35,004 nucleotides of DNA from positions 1 to 35,004 of the forward strand of contig QKCY01000469.1 in NCBI GenBank assembly GCA_003245525.1, written 5' to 3'. Every line of letters starts with the position of its first letter. The stretch's first letter is position 1. This document shows, one piece after another, positions 33,074-35,004 of the stretch. The DNA comes from Victivallales bacterium. GTDB taxonomy: Bacteria > Verrucomicrobiota > Lentisphaeria > Oligosphaerales > Lenti-02. The notes beneath the pieces are model-generated. The model worked only from the letters and a program-made list of their open reading frames with translations. It searched no databases and was not told where the DNA came from. A program made the translations under genes and the position numbers.

Positions 33074-35004
33074 TCAAGATCTCGGCATCCGTGAAGGAAG
33101 GGGTTGCTGTCGGGTCCAGAACGCTGTTGCTAGTTCCGTCTTCGGTCGCCATGAAGCCGGAGCCCCCCGGCGCATCGGCGAGGTCGAAACAATGCCCAAT
33201 CTCATGCACCACCACTCGCTGTTCAAGCAGCGCCCGCTTTCCGGCCCATGCTGCAACGTTCCGGATCTGTTCGTCGATCGCCTCCTGGAAGATCGCCGCC
33301 GCATAGAGCGCAGAGGCACCGTACATGATGCTGCTCTCGCCGTCTCCGTCCTTGAGAACCGGTCCCTGGAACGCACTGCAGAGGCAAACCGCGTAATACG
33401 CTTCCTCCGGATTGGCGCTGATGGAACTGGCATTCCCGACCATCATCATTTGCGCCAAGTCTGAGAACAGGTTACCACCCGGCCAGTTGAGAAGAGGATT
33501 GATATTGTTTGTGTTGTTCGCCATGTTGCCGCAACCATCGTCCGCAATCTCAATGTAGGCCCGTTTTAAGGACTCGTTGACAAGACCAGTGTTAGGAGGA
33601 CCAGCCATCAGATACGTGTCATCGTCGTTAAGCTCAAATGGGATGTCGGCCAGCTCCGTCACTTTCACGTGCCTGCACGCGGGAACATCCGCCACGGTGC
33701 TCACTGTCTCGATGGTCATGGCAGTGCCTGCGACAGTGAGTGTGCCACCGTTGTAGTCGGCACTATCCAGGCTCCCGGCAGTCACCTCCACCGTGAAGAC
33801 GCGGGTATCCCTGTGCAACTCGATCACCTTTCCCGAGCAGGCAGTAGCCGGCGGAGGTGCTCCTGGTTTCACCGATGCCACGGCAGATATATTGAACTCG
33901 TTCCCTGCGCTGGGCTTAACGTAGTCGTTACCATTGCCGAGGAGCAGATTGGTGACGGCTCCAGTCCCCACCTTTATCCGCCCACACCGGAATCGTCCGA
34001 ACCCAGTAGGGATCGAGTCCAGGTTGGGAGAGCTGTCCGGCCCTGTGGGTAGGTTCGTCAAGTTGGCTGCCTCGCCCGATGGCAGATTCGGGAGAGCCAG
34101 ATACACCTGGGTTGCAACTGGACTAGTATCCGATACAATCCCGGTGATGTGATCCACCGTCCCTGTCACCTGGTTGAGGTTCGAGACGTCGCTCATGCAA
34201 TCCTTCTCGACATGGAGTCTCCGCCAGACCGTCAGCATGTCGGTCACGTAGGCAGCCGGAACCGCTGCCCCTGCTTCTGTGACGACCTCCCCGCCGGCGG
34301 TGTTCTGCTTGGCTTTGAGTGCATTCAACCATGTCCTGCTTCCCGATGCCACGACCCGGTAGTTGTCTCCCGGTCTCCAGCCAACTTGGAACGTGACTTT
34401 GGCCTCGCCAGCGGCATCGGTCACGGCGGAGGTCTGGAGAAGCGAGGCGTCCTCGGCGAGATTGTCCTCTGGCTCGCTCTCGTCGTCAAGTGGAGCAGAC
34501 GAGGCCGAGGGATCATCCACATCGATCACCCGGAACTGCACCACCGCGCCTGCCGCCGTCGCCCCAAGTTTGGCCTTAACAGTCACCTGCCTGCGATTGG
34601 TGTTGTCGTCTGGCGTTGTTTTGCCAGGAAAGATACGCTGGCCATTCGTGCTGCCATCGCTCGGGTTGGTGTTGGCGGTGAGCGGACTATCCATGGCGAC
34701 CCATGTCGTACTCTTCACGTCCGTAACAGTGAGGTGGAGAGTGTCCCGATGCACTTCGAGGCCATAGGGGTCCGTATAGCTCAGAACCAGCTCTGCCTCA
34801 CCCTCCGCCAGGCCCTCGACGAAAACAGAGCCGGTCAGATCCCCAAGCCTCTCGATTTCGTCGTTGAACATGGTGGGCGTCCCCGAAAGCGGCCCGATCA
34901 TCCACTGCCAGTAGGTATGCGTTGGCCCCTGCAGGAAACAGCCCATCGTGTCCAGCGGGTAGCGTTTGCTGCAGACTCTGACCTTGTCGGCTCCGGCAGT
35001 CAGC
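33027..35004 (-). CDS. HExxH metalloprotease-like protein, partial (5' end beyond the window)
   Basis: The frame is open to the right edge, so the true start lies beyond 35004; an internal ATG at 34946 is not a convincing start. At least 658 residues are visible. They include Big/invasin-like beta-domains (VTVKAKLGATAAGAVVQFRV ... AVTDAAGEAKVTFQVGWRPG), a long beta-rich region, and near the C-terminus RVVVHEIGHCFDLADAP, an HExxHxxxLxD metzincin-like zinc site, with GFMAT shortly after as a possible Met-turn. It is probably exported, but the signal peptide is outside the window. The C-terminus appears altered by a 29-bp tandem duplication. It heads the visible leftward series of exported-protein genes and is the second HExxH protein in it. 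Confidence 0.75.
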   Translation of the reverse strand, partial: LTAGADKVRVCSKRYPLDTMGCFLQGPTHTYWQWMIGPLSGTPTMFNDEIERLGDLTGSVFVEGLAEGEAELVLSYTDPYGLEVHRDTLHLTVTDVKSTTWVAMDSPLTANTNPSDGSTNGQRIFPGKTTPDDNTNRRQVTVKAKLGATAAGAVVQFRVIDVDDPSASSAPLDDESEPEDNLAEDASLLQTSAVTDAAGEAKVTFQVGWRPGDNYRVVASGSRTWLNALKAKQNTAGGEVVTEAGAAVPAAYVTDMLTVWRRLHVEKDCMSDVSNLNQVTGTVDHITGIVSDTSPVATQVYLALPNLPSGEAANLTNLPTGPDSSPNLDSIPTGFGRFRCGRIKVGTGAVTNLLLGNGNDYVKPSAGNEFNISAVASVKPGAPPPATACSGKVIELHRDTRVFTVEVTAGSLDSADYNGGTLTVAGTAMTIETVSTVADVPACRHVKVTELADIPFELNDDDTYLMAGPPNTGLVNESLKRAYIEIADDGCGNMANNTNNINPLLNWPGGNLFSDLAQMMMVGNASSISANPEEAYYAVCLCSAFQGPVLKDGDGESSIMYGASALYAAAIFQEAIDEQIRNVAAWAGKRALLEQRVVVHEIGHCFDLADAPGGSGFMATEDGTSNSVLDPTATPSFTDAEILKIRQTVGGILRSGGQ

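Overview
The window looks like a chromosomal segment from a high-GC member of the PVC superphylum, most likely Lentisphaerota or a near relative. This is inferred, not proven, from four things: a prepilin-like protein with the H-X9-DG C-terminal motif, a large secreted GH99-like/heparinase II-III pair, FGE-domain surface proteins, and MglA/roadblock/DUF4388 signalling genes. Coding density is high and no gene-free stretch exceeds 300 bases. I saw no rRNA, tRNA, CRISPR array or intact insertion sequence.

Region A (60-9543, all +) is a polysaccharide-degradation locus. It holds an H-X9-DG pseudopilin, a secreted GH99-like/WbsX-type glycosidase, a very large heparinase II/III-type lyase and, four bases after it, a Tat-exported calcineurin-like phosphoesterase. 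A 251-bp gap between the glycosidase and the lyase carries two copies of a structured hairpin repeat.

Region B (9540-16161) is the most interesting part. It is a divergent signalling module around a 289-bp central promoter region. Leftward run an MglA-type small GTPase, a roadblock/LC7 protein, and a degenerate nucleotide-cyclase-like domain fused to an intact FHA domain. Rightward run a 975-residue protein and a DUF4388 (PatA-like) protein. The 975-residue protein has four copies of a (K/R)RSQT(F/M)RV motif, three copies of a domain I do not recognise, a helix-hairpin-helix domain and a C-terminal roadblock-like domain. The repeated Thr motifs are natural candidates for phospho-dependent docking to the FHA protein. 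No kinase for them is in the window.

Region C (16228-21961, all -) is a broken accessory region. It contains a G-domain GTPase with a DUF697-like tail split by three single-base frameshifts, a 5'-truncated DUF3150-type protein followed by a strong terminator, and a 5'-truncated PD-(D/E)XK nuclease fragment. A large exported FGE-domain protein gene lies between the last two.

Region D (22219-35004, all -) is a closely spaced series of exported proteins: two paralogous helical-repeat proteins whose last 66 bp are nearly identical, a TolB-like beta-propeller, a lipoprotein with an HExxH zincin site, a membrane anti-sigma factor with no sigma factor beside it, an unrecognised secreted protein, and a second HExxH protein that runs off the right edge. 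The order suggests one or two transcripts for envelope proteins, possibly under a sigma/anti-sigma pair whose sigma gene lies outside the window.
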